Source: Roseiarcus sp963732155 (GTDB taxonomy: Bacteria > Pseudomonadota > Alphaproteobacteria > Rhizobiales > Beijerinckiaceae). From it: DNA of 64,000 bases. Positions 55,129 to 63,831 of this stretch are shown here, in pieces. The number at the start of each line of letters is the position of its first letter. Position 1 is the first letter of the stretch. The stretch is taken from positions 186,001 to 250,000 of the forward strand of contig CAVSYB010000015.1 of the NCBI GenBank assembly GCA_963732155.1, read 5' to 3'. Both the position numbers and the translations under genes were made by a program. The notes below the pieces were generated by a model. It did no database searches. It was not told the DNA's origin and saw only the letters and a program-made list of their open reading frames with translations.

Positions 55129-55385
55129 GGGAACGACCTGGCCCGGTGATTGCCCGTACAATTGCCGAAGCAGAAGGGCTTGTTGTCCGAACGCTTGCAG
55201 CCGCACATAAAAAATGACCCCGCGATCGGAGCGGTGAACTCGATCGGCTCAAAGCCGGTGCCGGCGTGTGATTCGTCACACCAAGGCTGCGTCCTGCTCA
55301 GGCCGCAGCTGCACCAGCGATACGACCGGCCTTCATCGACACGCACTTCGTAAGGTCCGTTTTGCGGCGAAACCGGCAGGCGCAT
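55125..55385 (-). CDS. CDGSH-type iron-sulfur protein
   Basis: 86 residues with two motifs. The first is complete: CSCGLSRTQPWCDESH (CxCx9CDxxxH type, three Cys and one His). The second is CGCKRSDNKPFCFGNC-type with the distal His replaced in part (FCFGNCTGNH). Such double-CDGSH proteins carry two labile [2Fe-2S] clusters. It lies 10 bp downstream of the RACo gene, so an electron transfer role toward the corrinoid activator is plausible. Confidence 0.85.
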   Translation of the reverse strand: MRLPVSPQNGPYEVRVDEGRSYRWCSCGLSRTQPWCDESHAGTGFEPIEFTAPIAGSFFMCGCKRSDNKPFCFGNCTGNHRARSFP

Positions 55386-55395
55386 GGCGGAAGTC

Positions 55396-57435
55396 CTATC
55401 CAGTCGGTCGACCGGGCAGGTTCACGACGCGCGCCAGGTGGTCGAAACAATCTGAAGCATGCGGTATGTTGATGGCTGAAACGAAGTAGTCTTGAAAATT
55501 CGGCGCTATCGCGGTCTCGACTTTTTCAACACGGCGAATGACCGATTCGATCTCGCGGCGGGCCGCCCGACTGAGCAGCGCGATCCGAGCCCCGGCGCCG
55601 GCGGCGTTGCCGGCTGAACTCACGCGAGACAACTCGCAATCCGGGATCATGCCTATCGTCATGGCGTATTTGACGTCGATATAGCTGCCGAATGCGCCCG
55701 CGAGGTAAATCCGGTCAACCCCGTCGACGCCCATCGCGTCCATCAACAATTTTGTGCCGGAATAGCAGGCGGCTTTCGCGAGCTGGATTGCCCGAATGTC
55801 GCTCGGAATGACGCGAATCTCCCGCTCGGCTGAGCGATAGAGCACATATTCAAAAGTGCGGCCGCGCGGCGTGAGGTTGGGGTGCCCCGCCAGGTCCGGT
55901 CGGCCGCGGGCCTGCATTCGACCGGTGTCGTCAATGACGCCAGCCAGATAGAGTTCACCGACCGCTTCGATGATGCCGGAACCGCAAATGCCGGTGACGC
56001 CGGTCTGCTGCGCTTTCTCTTCAAATTGTGGATCGTCGGACCATACCTCGCAGCCGATGACCTTAATGCGCGGCGTCAGGGTGACGGGGTCGATGCGAAC
56101 GCGCTCGATCGCGCCTGGCGCCGCCCGCTGGCCGCTGGAAATCTGCGCCCCCTCGAAGGCTGGTCCGGTCGGGCTCGAACAGGCAATCAGACGATTGCGG
56201 CTTCCAAGAACGATCTCGGCGTTGGTTCCGATGTCGATGACCAGGGTAATGTCGTTGGATAAATGCGGGCCTTGGGCAAGTATGACCCCGGCGGTGTCGG
56301 CGCCGACGTGGCCGGCGATGCAGGGAAGGAAATAGGCATATCCGCCGGCGTTGATCGGCAGATCGATATCCCTTGCCTTGACCGACACCGCCGTGTCCAC
56401 GACGAGCGGAAACGGCTCCATGCCGAGTTGCGTCGGATCGATGCCCAGCACGAGATGGTGCATCGTGGGGTTTCCGACGATGGTCGCTTCGACAACATCG
56501 TCAGCCCGCACCTGAGCGATGGCGACGAGCTGGGAGACAAGATCGCTCAAGGCGCTCCGCACCGCCGCCGTCAAAGTCGGCGCCTGCCCCTCATTTTGCT
56601 GGAGATACGATATCCAACTCATGAGGTCTTCGCCGAATCGGATCTGCGGATTCATCATACCGGCGCTGCTCAGCACCTCTCCGGTCTGCAAATCGCAGAG
56701 ATGGCCGGCGATCGTGGTCGTCCCGACATCGAACGCCACGCCGAAAATGCGGTCCCTGAACTGCGGCCAGACGGCGATGGCTTCCCTCTCTTCGCGGATC
56801 GCCACCGTGCCTTTCCAATCCCCGCCATAGGCCTCTCCTGAGCGCATTGCGGCGGAGAGGCGCTGCAGGAACGGAAGGTCGAATGTCAGATCCTTCAAGC
56901 CCCAAGCCTGCTCCAGGCTGCGCCGCAACCGGGTCAGGTCACACGCCTGATCCCGCATGTTGGGGGGCGGCAGTTCGACATAGTGCAATTTGACGACAGG
57001 ATCGATCTGCAGGTCTCTGAGGACCTCAGCCTCCTTTCGAACCATCTGCCGATGCAATTGGCTTTCGGGCGGAACATCGATGACCGCATCGCCCAGCAGG
57101 CAGGCCTGGCAGCTCAGTCGCCTGCCCGCTTTCAGGCCTTTGATTCGTTCGTATCGTTTTTCAGTCTCGCTCAAGGCGGTGAGGTGACTCTCCTGCGAGT
57201 TGATCTTGAGTTTGGCGAACTCGCCAACGCCAACCGATATCTGGCACCGGCCGCAGACTGCGCGTCCGCCACAGACCGAATCGATATCGACGCCCAGGCT
57301 TCGAGCAACGGTCAATACAGGCGTGCCAGCGCGAAACGCGCCGCGGCGGCCAGACGGAAGAAACACCACGTTCACTTCCGCCGGCGTCAGGCCGCCAGCC
57401 TCAGCATGGACGTCAATTCGGGCTTGATCATTCAT
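55396..57435 (-). CDS. RACo-like corrinoid reductive activator, copy 2 (intact)
   Basis: 679 residues. A 2Fe-2S domain (Cys55, 61, 64 in CGGRAVCGRC and a fourth Cys in LSCQACLLGD), a linker, then an ASKHA/DUF4445 domain with GVAFDVGTTTIAGHLCDL, IVGNPTMHHLVLGID, VIDIGTNAEIVLGSRN and GICGSGIIEAVGELY. RACo/RamA-type proteins use ATP to reduce inactive Co(II) corrinoid to Co(I). It is the intact homologue of the broken gene at 45912-47842 and could serve both corrinoid proteins. Confidence 0.9.
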   Translation of the reverse strand: MNDQARIDVHAEAGGLTPAEVNVVFLPSGRRGAFRAGTPVLTVARSLGVDIDSVCGGRAVCGRCQISVGVGEFAKLKINSQESHLTALSETEKRYERIKGLKAGRRLSCQACLLGDAVIDVPPESQLHRQMVRKEAEVLRDLQIDPVVKLHYVELPPPNMRDQACDLTRLRRSLEQAWGLKDLTFDLPFLQRLSAAMRSGEAYGGDWKGTVAIREEREAIAVWPQFRDRIFGVAFDVGTTTIAGHLCDLQTGEVLSSAGMMNPQIRFGEDLMSWISYLQQNEGQAPTLTAAVRSALSDLVSQLVAIAQVRADDVVEATIVGNPTMHHLVLGIDPTQLGMEPFPLVVDTAVSVKARDIDLPINAGGYAYFLPCIAGHVGADTAGVILAQGPHLSNDITLVIDIGTNAEIVLGSRNRLIACSSPTGPAFEGAQISSGQRAAPGAIERVRIDPVTLTPRIKVIGCEVWSDDPQFEEKAQQTGVTGICGSGIIEAVGELYLAGVIDDTGRMQARGRPDLAGHPNLTPRGRTFEYVLYRSAEREIRVIPSDIRAIQLAKAACYSGTKLLMDAMGVDGVDRIYLAGAFGSYIDVKYAMTIGMIPDCELSRVSSAGNAAGAGARIALLSRAARREIESVIRRVEKVETAIAPNFQDYFVSAINIPHASDCFDHLARVVNLPGRPTG

Positions 57436-57437
57436 GA

Positions 57438-58499
57438 TTATTCCGTGACCGCCGCTGCCGCGACCGGCGTGTCGTCTGCGGCAAGGAGCGCGTTGGCCCC
57501 TTTCTTCAACCGCATCGCCTTCGCTTCCTCCCGCACCTCGTCGAGGAGAAAGTCGCGCACCGCGTCGATACGGCGGGAGTGACGGAGCTCCTCGGGGTAC
57601 GTGAAATAGGCTTCCATTCGAGGCCCCTCCAGCTCTGGCAGAATCTCCACCAGTCCGGGCGCCTCTTCGACGACATAGTACGGCAGGGCCGCTATTCCCA
57701 ATCCGCTGAGAACGGCCCGAAAGATTCCATAAATGCTGTTGACGCGCAGCGCCGGCTCCCGGCGCTCGCTCGCGCCCGCCTCAAGCAGCCAATCGAGATT
57801 GGTGACCGGGCCCGGCACGTCATCGCCATAAACGATGATGTCATGATGATCGAGGTCCTGGGCCGATGTAGGAACGCCGCGGCGCTGCAAATAGTCTTTG
57901 GACGCGAAGATATGATATTGAATCGACATCAGCCGTCGCTGGATGAGATTGGGTTGGGTTTGCGGCGCAAATCGGATCGCTACGTCGGCCTGACGAAGAA
58001 AGAGATCCAACTCGAGATTGTCGACCAGAAGAAGCGATATCGTGATGTCAGGGAACTTGGCGTGAAATTTATTCACGCGCGATGTCAGCCAGGCCGAGCC
58101 AAAAGCCAGCGACGTGGTGATTTTGAGAGGTCCTCTCGGAGCCTCGCGACATTCGTTGATGCTCGCCAGGCCTACCGCCATGCGTTCGGCCATTTCGGAC
58201 ACGGTGCGATAGAGGTCGTCGCCCGACTCCGTAAGCACCAACCCACGGGCGTGACGGTGGAACAGCGCGACCTTCAGTTCCTTTTCGAGGGCGGCGATTT
58301 GGCGACTCACCGCTGACTGACTGAGATCGAGCAGCCGGCCGGCGCTGGTGAAACTCCGGGCCGCGACGACGATGTAGAAGATACGCAATCGATCCCAATT
58401 CGTCGTCTTTGGACTGACGGTCAGCGAACCGGTGCTCTTGACGCCCAATTCAGTCATCGCTCCAGCCTGCAGTTCTCCAGCCGGCAACCGCGGCGTCAT
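57438..58499 (-). CDS. LysR-family transcriptional regulator
   Basis: About 340-353 residues. HTH region WDRLRIFYIVVAARSFTSAG, then LSQSAVSRQIAALEKELKV, followed by an effector domain. ATG at 58499 overlaps the cold-shock gene stop; ATG at 58457 (MTELGVKSTG) with GGAG upstream is the alternative. Embedded in the second corrinoid operon, 2 bp before RACo, so it likely senses the pathway substrate. Confidence 0.87.
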   Translation of the reverse strand: MTPRLPAGELQAGAMTELGVKSTGSLTVSPKTTNWDRLRIFYIVVAARSFTSAGRLLDLSQSAVSRQIAALEKELKVALFHRHARGLVLTESGDDLYRTVSEMAERMAVGLASINECREAPRGPLKITTSLAFGSAWLTSRVNKFHAKFPDITISLLLVDNLELDLFLRQADVAIRFAPQTQPNLIQRRLMSIQYHIFASKDYLQRRGVPTSAQDLDHHDIIVYGDDVPGPVTNLDWLLEAGASERREPALRVNSIYGIFRAVLSGLGIAALPYYVVEEAPGLVEILPELEGPRMEAYFTYPEELRHSRRIDAVRDFLLDEVREEAKAMRLKKGANALLAADDTPVAAAAVTE

Positions 58500-58747
58500 T
58501 TCGCCGCTCGGAGGTTCTGGGCCCGAAAGCCTCCGAATCCGTCCTCGACAATGTCGAACTCCACTTTCTGGCCAGCCTGCAGAGCGCCTGGATTGCTGGC
58601 TCCCACGGCCGATTTATGCACAAACACGTCCTTGCCGCTTCGTTCGTCGGTGATGTATCCGCCGAATGGGCTTCGCTTGGGATCATAGGATTTCACCATC
58701 CCTCGCGCGGCTCCGGGACGAATAACGCCTGGGTCCTGGGCGTTCAT
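58496..58747 (-). CDS. Cold-shock-domain protein
   Basis: 83 residues. GMVKSYDPKRSPFGGYITDE matches the RNP1 side of the CspA fold (usually KGFGFI, here SPFGGYI) and DVFVHKSAV is RNP2; it ends with VEFDIVEDGFGGFRAQNLR. It probably binds RNA or ssDNA. Its presence inside a metabolic operon is unusual. Confidence 0.78.
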   Translation of the reverse strand: MNAQDPGVIRPGAARGMVKSYDPKRSPFGGYITDERSGKDVFVHKSAVGASNPGALQAGQKVEFDIVEDGFGGFRAQNLRAAK

Positions 58748-58763
58748 GGCGGTCTCCGAGAAA

Positions 58764-59885
58764 TCACGTCCTTGCTCGCCGCATCAGACCGCTCAAAACG
58801 GCGTGCTTCTTGGTGGACAGCATGAGCTTCTGCGAGTTGGCCAGACGGCCCAGAGGCGTCGCGCAGGAATGCACCAACCGCCAAACCGGCACGTAGCCGA
58901 TAAATCCGCAGGCGGCCATCACATGGACTAGCCATACGCTGTCGGTCACGCGCGCGTCAGTCGCGGGAACCAGGAACGACACGGAATAGCCGACAAACCC
59001 GATCGCCATCATTGTCGGCCGGCCTGCTGCGGCGATCTGGAAAGCCTCCATGACAAATCCGGTGCACACGACGAAAAGAAGAAACAGCGTTGTCGGCGTG
59101 TCCGAGAACTTCGTCAGCGCGGTGCCGCGGACATGGACCCGCCAGCCCAGCGCCATGATACATCCGATAAAAACGGCGAGACCAGTCAAATCGAAGGCGA
59201 ACTTGAACGCGCGGTGGATTGGATGAGCGGGATCGGCGTAGACGTTCGGAAATCCGAACGCCGGCAGCACCTCGCGGAAGATGACGGCGACCAACTCGAC
59301 GCCGAACATCAGCATGAATCCCCAGAAAATGAAGGTATGCCGCAGCCAGCGGAACCGGCTCACCGAAAAAAGAGTGCGATGAAGAATCACCTCGTCGACG
59401 AGGGTGCGCCGCATCGCCGCATGGTCGATGAGGTTGCGCGACATGAATTGCCCATATCGCCTCCAGGTGGGCAGCTGCTTTCTTATGAAGCCCTGATACA
59501 AGCCAGTGTCCAAGATGAAGAGGGCCATGATGATCACGGGCCCAAAAGCAATCCATTTGCCGGCGATCCGTCCCGCCAGGGCTTCATGGACGTAGTAGCC
59601 GCTGAGCTCGCAAACGCCGATCAGATATCCGAGCCCGCCCAGAATGAGCAGCCATTTTGACGTCCGAATCAGGTCGTCGCCATCCATCCATCCGGTGAAG
59701 ACGTACACACTGAAGCTCGTCAGGCCGGCGAACAGCAGAAGGCCCGCCAGGAGCAAAAGGCCATAGCCGACTCCCGCATCGCCGTAGCCGATCAAGCCCG
59801 ACGCAAGCAAGGCGGCGCCGCATCCGATCGTCCACACAATCAGGGGGGAGAGGCGCATGCCTGCGGGTGCGATGTAAGCGGCCAT
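58764..59885 (-). CDS. NarI-like (cytochrome b) membrane subunit
   Basis: 373 residues with about eight hydrophobic segments. RHTFIFWGFMLMFGVELVAV, a His in HRAFKFAFDLTGLAVFIGC, and LVHVMAACGFIGYVPVWRLVH fit the NarI/DsrM/HdrE superfamily, which binds two b hemes and moves electrons between quinone and soluble Fe-S partners. No catalytic reductase partner is present; the RACo protein or the CDGSH protein downstream could be its electron partner. Located between the corrinoid protein and the cold-shock gene. Confidence 0.82.
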   Translation of the reverse strand: MAAYIAPAGMRLSPLIVWTIGCGAALLASGLIGYGDAGVGYGLLLLAGLLLFAGLTSFSVYVFTGWMDGDDLIRTSKWLLILGGLGYLIGVCELSGYYVHEALAGRIAGKWIAFGPVIIMALFILDTGLYQGFIRKQLPTWRRYGQFMSRNLIDHAAMRRTLVDEVILHRTLFSVSRFRWLRHTFIFWGFMLMFGVELVAVIFREVLPAFGFPNVYADPAHPIHRAFKFAFDLTGLAVFIGCIMALGWRVHVRGTALTKFSDTPTTLFLLFVVCTGFVMEAFQIAAAGRPTMMAIGFVGYSVSFLVPATDARVTDSVWLVHVMAACGFIGYVPVWRLVHSCATPLGRLANSQKLMLSTKKHAVLSGLMRRART

Positions 59886-59899
59886 CGGGAGCGCCTTGC

Positions 59900-60754
59900 C
59901 TATGCGGTGACCGCCTGCGGCGCCGCCGCTTTGGCTTTTGCGGCGTCGCGCGCGGCGTCGATCTCCAGCATGGCGTCATGCAGTTCCCGCGCGCCGCCCT
60001 TCAGATTGCTCAAACGCTGCACGCACGCCTTGGCCTTCTCGACCGCAACGAGAGCGTCCTGCCCGTAGGCGTCGGCGCCGATCTTGTCGCACCACGCCTG
60101 GCTGATCGGGGCGCCGCCCACAAAAATCTTGACCTTTTCGCGAAGGCCTTCGGCGGTAATCCGCTTCAAGGTTTCCCACTGCATATTCATGGTGGTGGTC
60201 AGCAGCGCGGAAAAACCAACGAGTTGCGGATTGTGCTCCCGGATCGCGGCGATGAAGGCGTCCGGGGTCACCGTCACTCCGAGATCGACCACCGTGAATC
60301 CCGCCGCCTCGAGCATCATGGCGACGATCTTCTTGCCGATGTCGTGCAAGTCGCCCTGCACGGTGCCGATTACGACCGTCCCGATTTCTTCGGTCTTTTC
60401 CGCGACGACGAGCGGCTTCAGACGGCTGAGCGCGGCATGCATGCATTTTGCCGACATCATCACTTCTGGCAGGAAATACTCATCCATCTTGAAACGACGG
60501 CCGACCTCGGCAATGCCGGTCGCCATCGGGCCGGCGATCAACGTGCGCGCCGAAATTTTGGTCTCGAGCGCGGGATTGATCAGACCGACAGTGTCGTGGT
60601 GCTGGCCATCGATAATGTTCCATTCGATCTGGTGAAACAGCTCCTTGAGCTCGGCGGGCGCATCCGCCCAGCGGTCAGTCGCCCGCGACGCATCGATATC
60701 CGTTTGCAGGTCGTCAAGATTCCATTCACGCTCGGTTTCGATGTTCAATGCCAT
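59900..60754 (-). CDS. Corrinoid (B12-binding) methyl carrier protein, copy 2
   Basis: 284 residues. A long N-terminal extension (~45 residues), then a helical cap (ELFHQIEWNIIDGQHHDTVG) and the B12 domain with DxHxxG in GDLHDIGKKIV, GFSALLTTTMN and IFVGGAPISQAWC. A C-terminal Ala/Lys-rich tail of ~40 residues is unusual. It follows the UroD-type gene by 56 bp and is the methyl acceptor/donor partner of that enzyme. Confidence 0.93.
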   Translation of the reverse strand: MALNIETEREWNLDDLQTDIDASRATDRWADAPAELKELFHQIEWNIIDGQHHDTVGLINPALETKISARTLIAGPMATGIAEVGRRFKMDEYFLPEVMMSAKCMHAALSRLKPLVVAEKTEEIGTVVIGTVQGDLHDIGKKIVAMMLEAAGFTVVDLGVTVTPDAFIAAIREHNPQLVGFSALLTTTMNMQWETLKRITAEGLREKVKIFVGGAPISQAWCDKIGADAYGQDALVAVEKAKACVQRLSNLKGGARELHDAMLEIDAARDAAKAKAAAPQAVTA

Positions 60755-60810
60755 TCGACTGATCCTCTTGGGTAACCCCGCAGCAAAGGGATGTCCGACT
60801 GCAAGACGCC

Positions 60811-62154
60811 CTACTTATTGCGAGGGGACCACGGCACATACCCCTCTCCTGTGTCGGCCCCTGGAGGAGGCGCCGTCGGGAGCGGATAGACGCCGTATTC
60901 GTGAGCCTCCTGGATCATCGCCAGCGTGTTTTCGATCGGCACGTCGTGCTCGAGACGATGCGAGGAGCTGAGCAGGTAGCCGCCGCCGTGCCCCATTTCC
61001 CAGATGCGCGCGCGAACCTCCGCGCGGACGTCTTCCGGTTTGCCCCACGGCAACGTCTCCTGGACGTCGATGCCGCCGTAAAAGAACATCTCCTTGCCGA
61101 GCTGACGCTTCTTCGCGGCGGGGTTCGAATGACGGGCCACCTTGGGAGGCAGGCTGTCGTAGCCGTCCACGCCGCATGCCATGAGCCCCCGCATGAACGG
61201 CTCGGCGATCGCGCCGCAACTGTGGAATTGAATCTTTCCTTCAGGGTTCTTGCGCAGGTAGTACTCTTTCACCGCCTGAATCGACCGCTTGTAGTGCGGC
61301 AGGAGCTGCCGCTGGAACATGTTGAGAGACAGGAAAGCCGTCTTCTCGCTCGCCAAGTCCTCCGGGCTGACGCGAATCCAGTCCAGGTATTCGCCGCATT
61401 GGTCGATCATCGCCTTGTGAAACTCGATTTCCAGATCGACCAGCTTTGTAAGCATCGCTTCCAGAAATTCCGGAGCCTCCACGAAGTCCGAGAAAATCTT
61501 GGCGTAACCGACCATGTACTTCGCCTGCTCGAAGAGGCCGCCCCGCCCGGCCTGTCCCATCAGCGCGAAAGGCGTCTCCTCATGGACGTATTTGCAGTAC
61601 TCGCGCAGAGTCATGCCCGGGATTGGCGAATCGGCCCAGCCCGCTTCGTCCCATGGATCGGGCCACGGGAAGGCTTCCAGCTCTTTCAGCCCCTGTTCGA
61701 GCGGCGCGCTCGTTGCGTGAAAAAGCGGGTAGCCGATCATCTCGTAATAGCCGCCGTTTTCATGGGGCGTCCATTTGCGGACGACCCCCCACTCATCGAC
61801 GTTGATCGGGATGTCGGGCGGCGGAATGCCCATGTCGAAGGGCACTTCCTCGAATTTAATGGGACGAAAACCGGGCGATCCGCCGGGCGGCCCCATCGAG
61901 ATTCTCAGGAAGTCGAGATCGAGCTTCTCGGCGATATCGATTTCGAACGCGGTGTCGGTTGTCCAGGTGGTCGACCCCGTCCGGTAGCCGGACGCGTCCT
62001 TGTTGTAGTGCATGCCGAGGCCCTGTCGGAGATGCTGATATCCCTCGAGGGTGCCCCATAAGCCGATCGGCACCCGGTCCGGCTCGCGAAGATTGATGGC
62101 ATCGATGACGCGCTTGCGCTGGGGCGGGATCGCCCGGCCGACGACGCCTACCAT
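60811..62154 (-). CDS. UroD-family corrinoid methyltransferase, copy 2
   Basis: 447 residues, longer than copy 1. UroD-family TIM barrel: KRVIDAINLREPDRVPIGLW, WDEAGWADSPIPGMTLREY and the Zn-binding IQFHSCGAIAEPF. The third ligand position reads YLLSSSHRLEHDVPIEN, so a His takes the place of the Cys in MtaA-type enzymes. GAGGAG is 8 nt before the ATG. It is the second methyltransferase of this locus and has its own corrinoid protein, so the two may act on different substrates or on substrate and H4-folate in turn. Confidence 0.87.
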   Translation of the reverse strand: MVGVVGRAIPPQRKRVIDAINLREPDRVPIGLWGTLEGYQHLRQGLGMHYNKDASGYRTGSTTWTTDTAFEIDIAEKLDLDFLRISMGPPGGSPGFRPIKFEEVPFDMGIPPPDIPINVDEWGVVRKWTPHENGGYYEMIGYPLFHATSAPLEQGLKELEAFPWPDPWDEAGWADSPIPGMTLREYCKYVHEETPFALMGQAGRGGLFEQAKYMVGYAKIFSDFVEAPEFLEAMLTKLVDLEIEFHKAMIDQCGEYLDWIRVSPEDLASEKTAFLSLNMFQRQLLPHYKRSIQAVKEYYLRKNPEGKIQFHSCGAIAEPFMRGLMACGVDGYDSLPPKVARHSNPAAKKRQLGKEMFFYGGIDVQETLPWGKPEDVRAEVRARIWEMGHGGGYLLSSSHRLEHDVPIENTLAMIQEAHEYGVYPLPTAPPPGADTGEGYVPWSPRNK

Positions 62155-62533
62155 GGCTGTGTCTCCTCGCTGGTCGGCGGGGCGGCGGTTTTCTCCGCCG
62201 CGATCGCCGTCGCTGTTGTCTCATCTCTTCATGGATCGTAGATGCCGATCGCGGCAGGTGTCGACCCGATGGGGCGCGTATGGGCATGCGTGGCGCGCAT
62301 GCCATCATCCGCACGGCGCGGCCTTTCGCCCCTGCGCGGCGCGCGGGATCGTTGGCGCCACGGAGGCAGCAGCGGGAAAGGCGGAGTCGCGAATTGCGAG
62401 CGTCGGGCCAGCGGCGCAAGCGAGTTTCCGGGCGGGCGGACCGCGATTGTCGACGGATCGCCGCTGGGAGGCGAAGGTTGCTCGGCTCGCGCTCTTTCCG
62501 CGCCGGCTCAGACAACATGAGCTGAGACAATAA
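62155..62533. other. Gap between the liv-type and corrinoid genes
   Basis: About 380 bp with no credible gene. It should hold the promoter of the second corrinoid operon, but I cannot define its boxes. A long palindrome lies at its right end. Confidence 0.5.
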
Positions 62534-62561
62534 CGGAGCGACGGTCGCGACCGTCGCTCCG
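62534..62561. terminator. 28-bp perfect palindrome after the binding-protein gene
   Basis: Two 14-bp arms without spacer (CGGAGCGACGGTCG and its complement) lie 16 bp after the stop of the ABC binding-protein gene. Strong hairpins here commonly stabilise or end binding-protein mRNA. A weak T-rich stretch (GTTATTG) follows on the minus strand. Confidence 0.65.
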
Positions 62562-62576
62562 AGACCCGCATTCAGG

Positions 62577-63788
62577 CTATTTGGTCGCCCAGGGCGGGGT
62601 GAACTCCACGAATTTGCCGCCCTTGAATTGGACGAACGAGAGTTCCTTGACCAGGAAGTGCTGAGGCGCCTCGCCCTTGTCGATCGTGATGTTCGGCACG
62701 ACGCTCCCCGTCCAGTTCTTGATTCCCTCGAGCGTCTCGACAAGGCGGTCGCGGGTTATGTCGCCGCCGGCCGCAGTCATTCGCTTCATGGCCTCGGTGA
62801 AGACCTGCGCGCCGGTGAATCCCCAAAGATGGATCGGATCCGGCTGTTCCTGGGGATAGTATTTGGCCAGAATCTCCTTCGCCTCTTGGATCTGCGGCGC
62901 GGGAGAATCAAAATCGCGGAAGATCGTCGAAAAATACACGCCTTCGACAGCATCGTTGCCCGCGAGTTCCGGAACCTTGGGACTCTTGCCGAAGAAGACG
63001 TTGACCACAGGCACATTCCAGCCAAGGCGTTTGCGCTCAGTGTAGAACTTGGCCGCTGGTTCCGGCGCGCATGAGCAGATGACGGCGTCAGGATTGGCGT
63101 CCTTCATGGCAATAACCTGCGAGGACACGTCAATGTCCTTTGGATCATAGCCTTTCTCCGCAACCACCTCAATTCCGTACTTGTCCTTGACGGAGTCAAT
63201 CCCGGCGATGTGGCTCTTGCCGGACGGATCATTTTGGTAGAGCACCGCGATCTTCTTCGCCTTGAAGACCTCGCTGACGAAGTGCGTGAGTTGTCTGCCT
63301 TCATCCTCATAGCTGGGATACAGGGGGAACACCCACTTGCTCGGGAAGGTGACAACCTTTTGCGCTCCGGTGCCCGGGCCGACCAAAGGCATGTTTCCTT
63401 CGGTGACATAGTCGATGACCGCGACCGTTGGAGCCGAGCCGAGAGCGGCGACGATCGCAAAGCATTTGTCGCGCTTGATGAACTGCTCAACGATCACGCG
63501 CGTGCGCGCGGGTTGATAACCGTCGTCGACCATTTCAAAATTGACCATTCGGCCGCCAATTCCTCCGGTGTCGTTGACATGCTTGAACCAGGCGTCGGCG
63601 CCTTTCCCCATACGGAAATAGCTCAATTCATTGCCCGTTTCCGGCTGGTATGCGCAGACCAGAATTTCCTTGTCCGAGATCCCGGGATCATTGGCGGCGA
63701 ATGCAGGTCCCGCTGAAACGGCCCAAAACACGCCGCTTGCAGCAACAGCCAGCTGGCTGACAATACTCATTTTGATTGTGCGGTTCAT
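62577..63788 (-). CDS. Branched-chain-type ABC transporter substrate-binding protein (LivK-like)
   Basis: 403 residues. A signal peptide (VSQLAVAASGVFWAVSAGPAFA) is followed by a periplasmic type I fold: DKEILVCAYQPETGNELSYF, DTGGIGGRMVNFEMVDDGYQ, VGPGTGAQKVVTF and LYQNDPSGKSHIAGI. The family imports amino acids, amides, urea or aromatic acids. Being directly upstream of a methyltransferase operon, it may deliver the methylated substrate. RBS GGGAGGAAG. Confidence 0.92.
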   Translation of the reverse strand: MNRTIKMSIVSQLAVAASGVFWAVSAGPAFAANDPGISDKEILVCAYQPETGNELSYFRMGKGADAWFKHVNDTGGIGGRMVNFEMVDDGYQPARTRVIVEQFIKRDKCFAIVAALGSAPTVAVIDYVTEGNMPLVGPGTGAQKVVTFPSKWVFPLYPSYEDEGRQLTHFVSEVFKAKKIAVLYQNDPSGKSHIAGIDSVKDKYGIEVVAEKGYDPKDIDVSSQVIAMKDANPDAVICSCAPEPAAKFYTERKRLGWNVPVVNVFFGKSPKVPELAGNDAVEGVYFSTIFRDFDSPAPQIQEAKEILAKYYPQEQPDPIHLWGFTGAQVFTEAMKRMTAAGGDITRDRLVETLEGIKNWTGSVVPNITIDKGEAPQHFLVKELSFVQFKGGKFVEFTPPWATK

Positions 63789-63831
63789 TGCTTCCTCCCT
63801 TAGTAAAGCTCTCTAGTCATCGTAGTTCGCG

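Noticed and set aside
45912..62154. Naming the locus cmuABC (chloromethane utilisation)
   Set aside because: CmuA is a fused methyltransferase-corrinoid protein and no CmuB is present. Only the general logic and metF/purU are shared.
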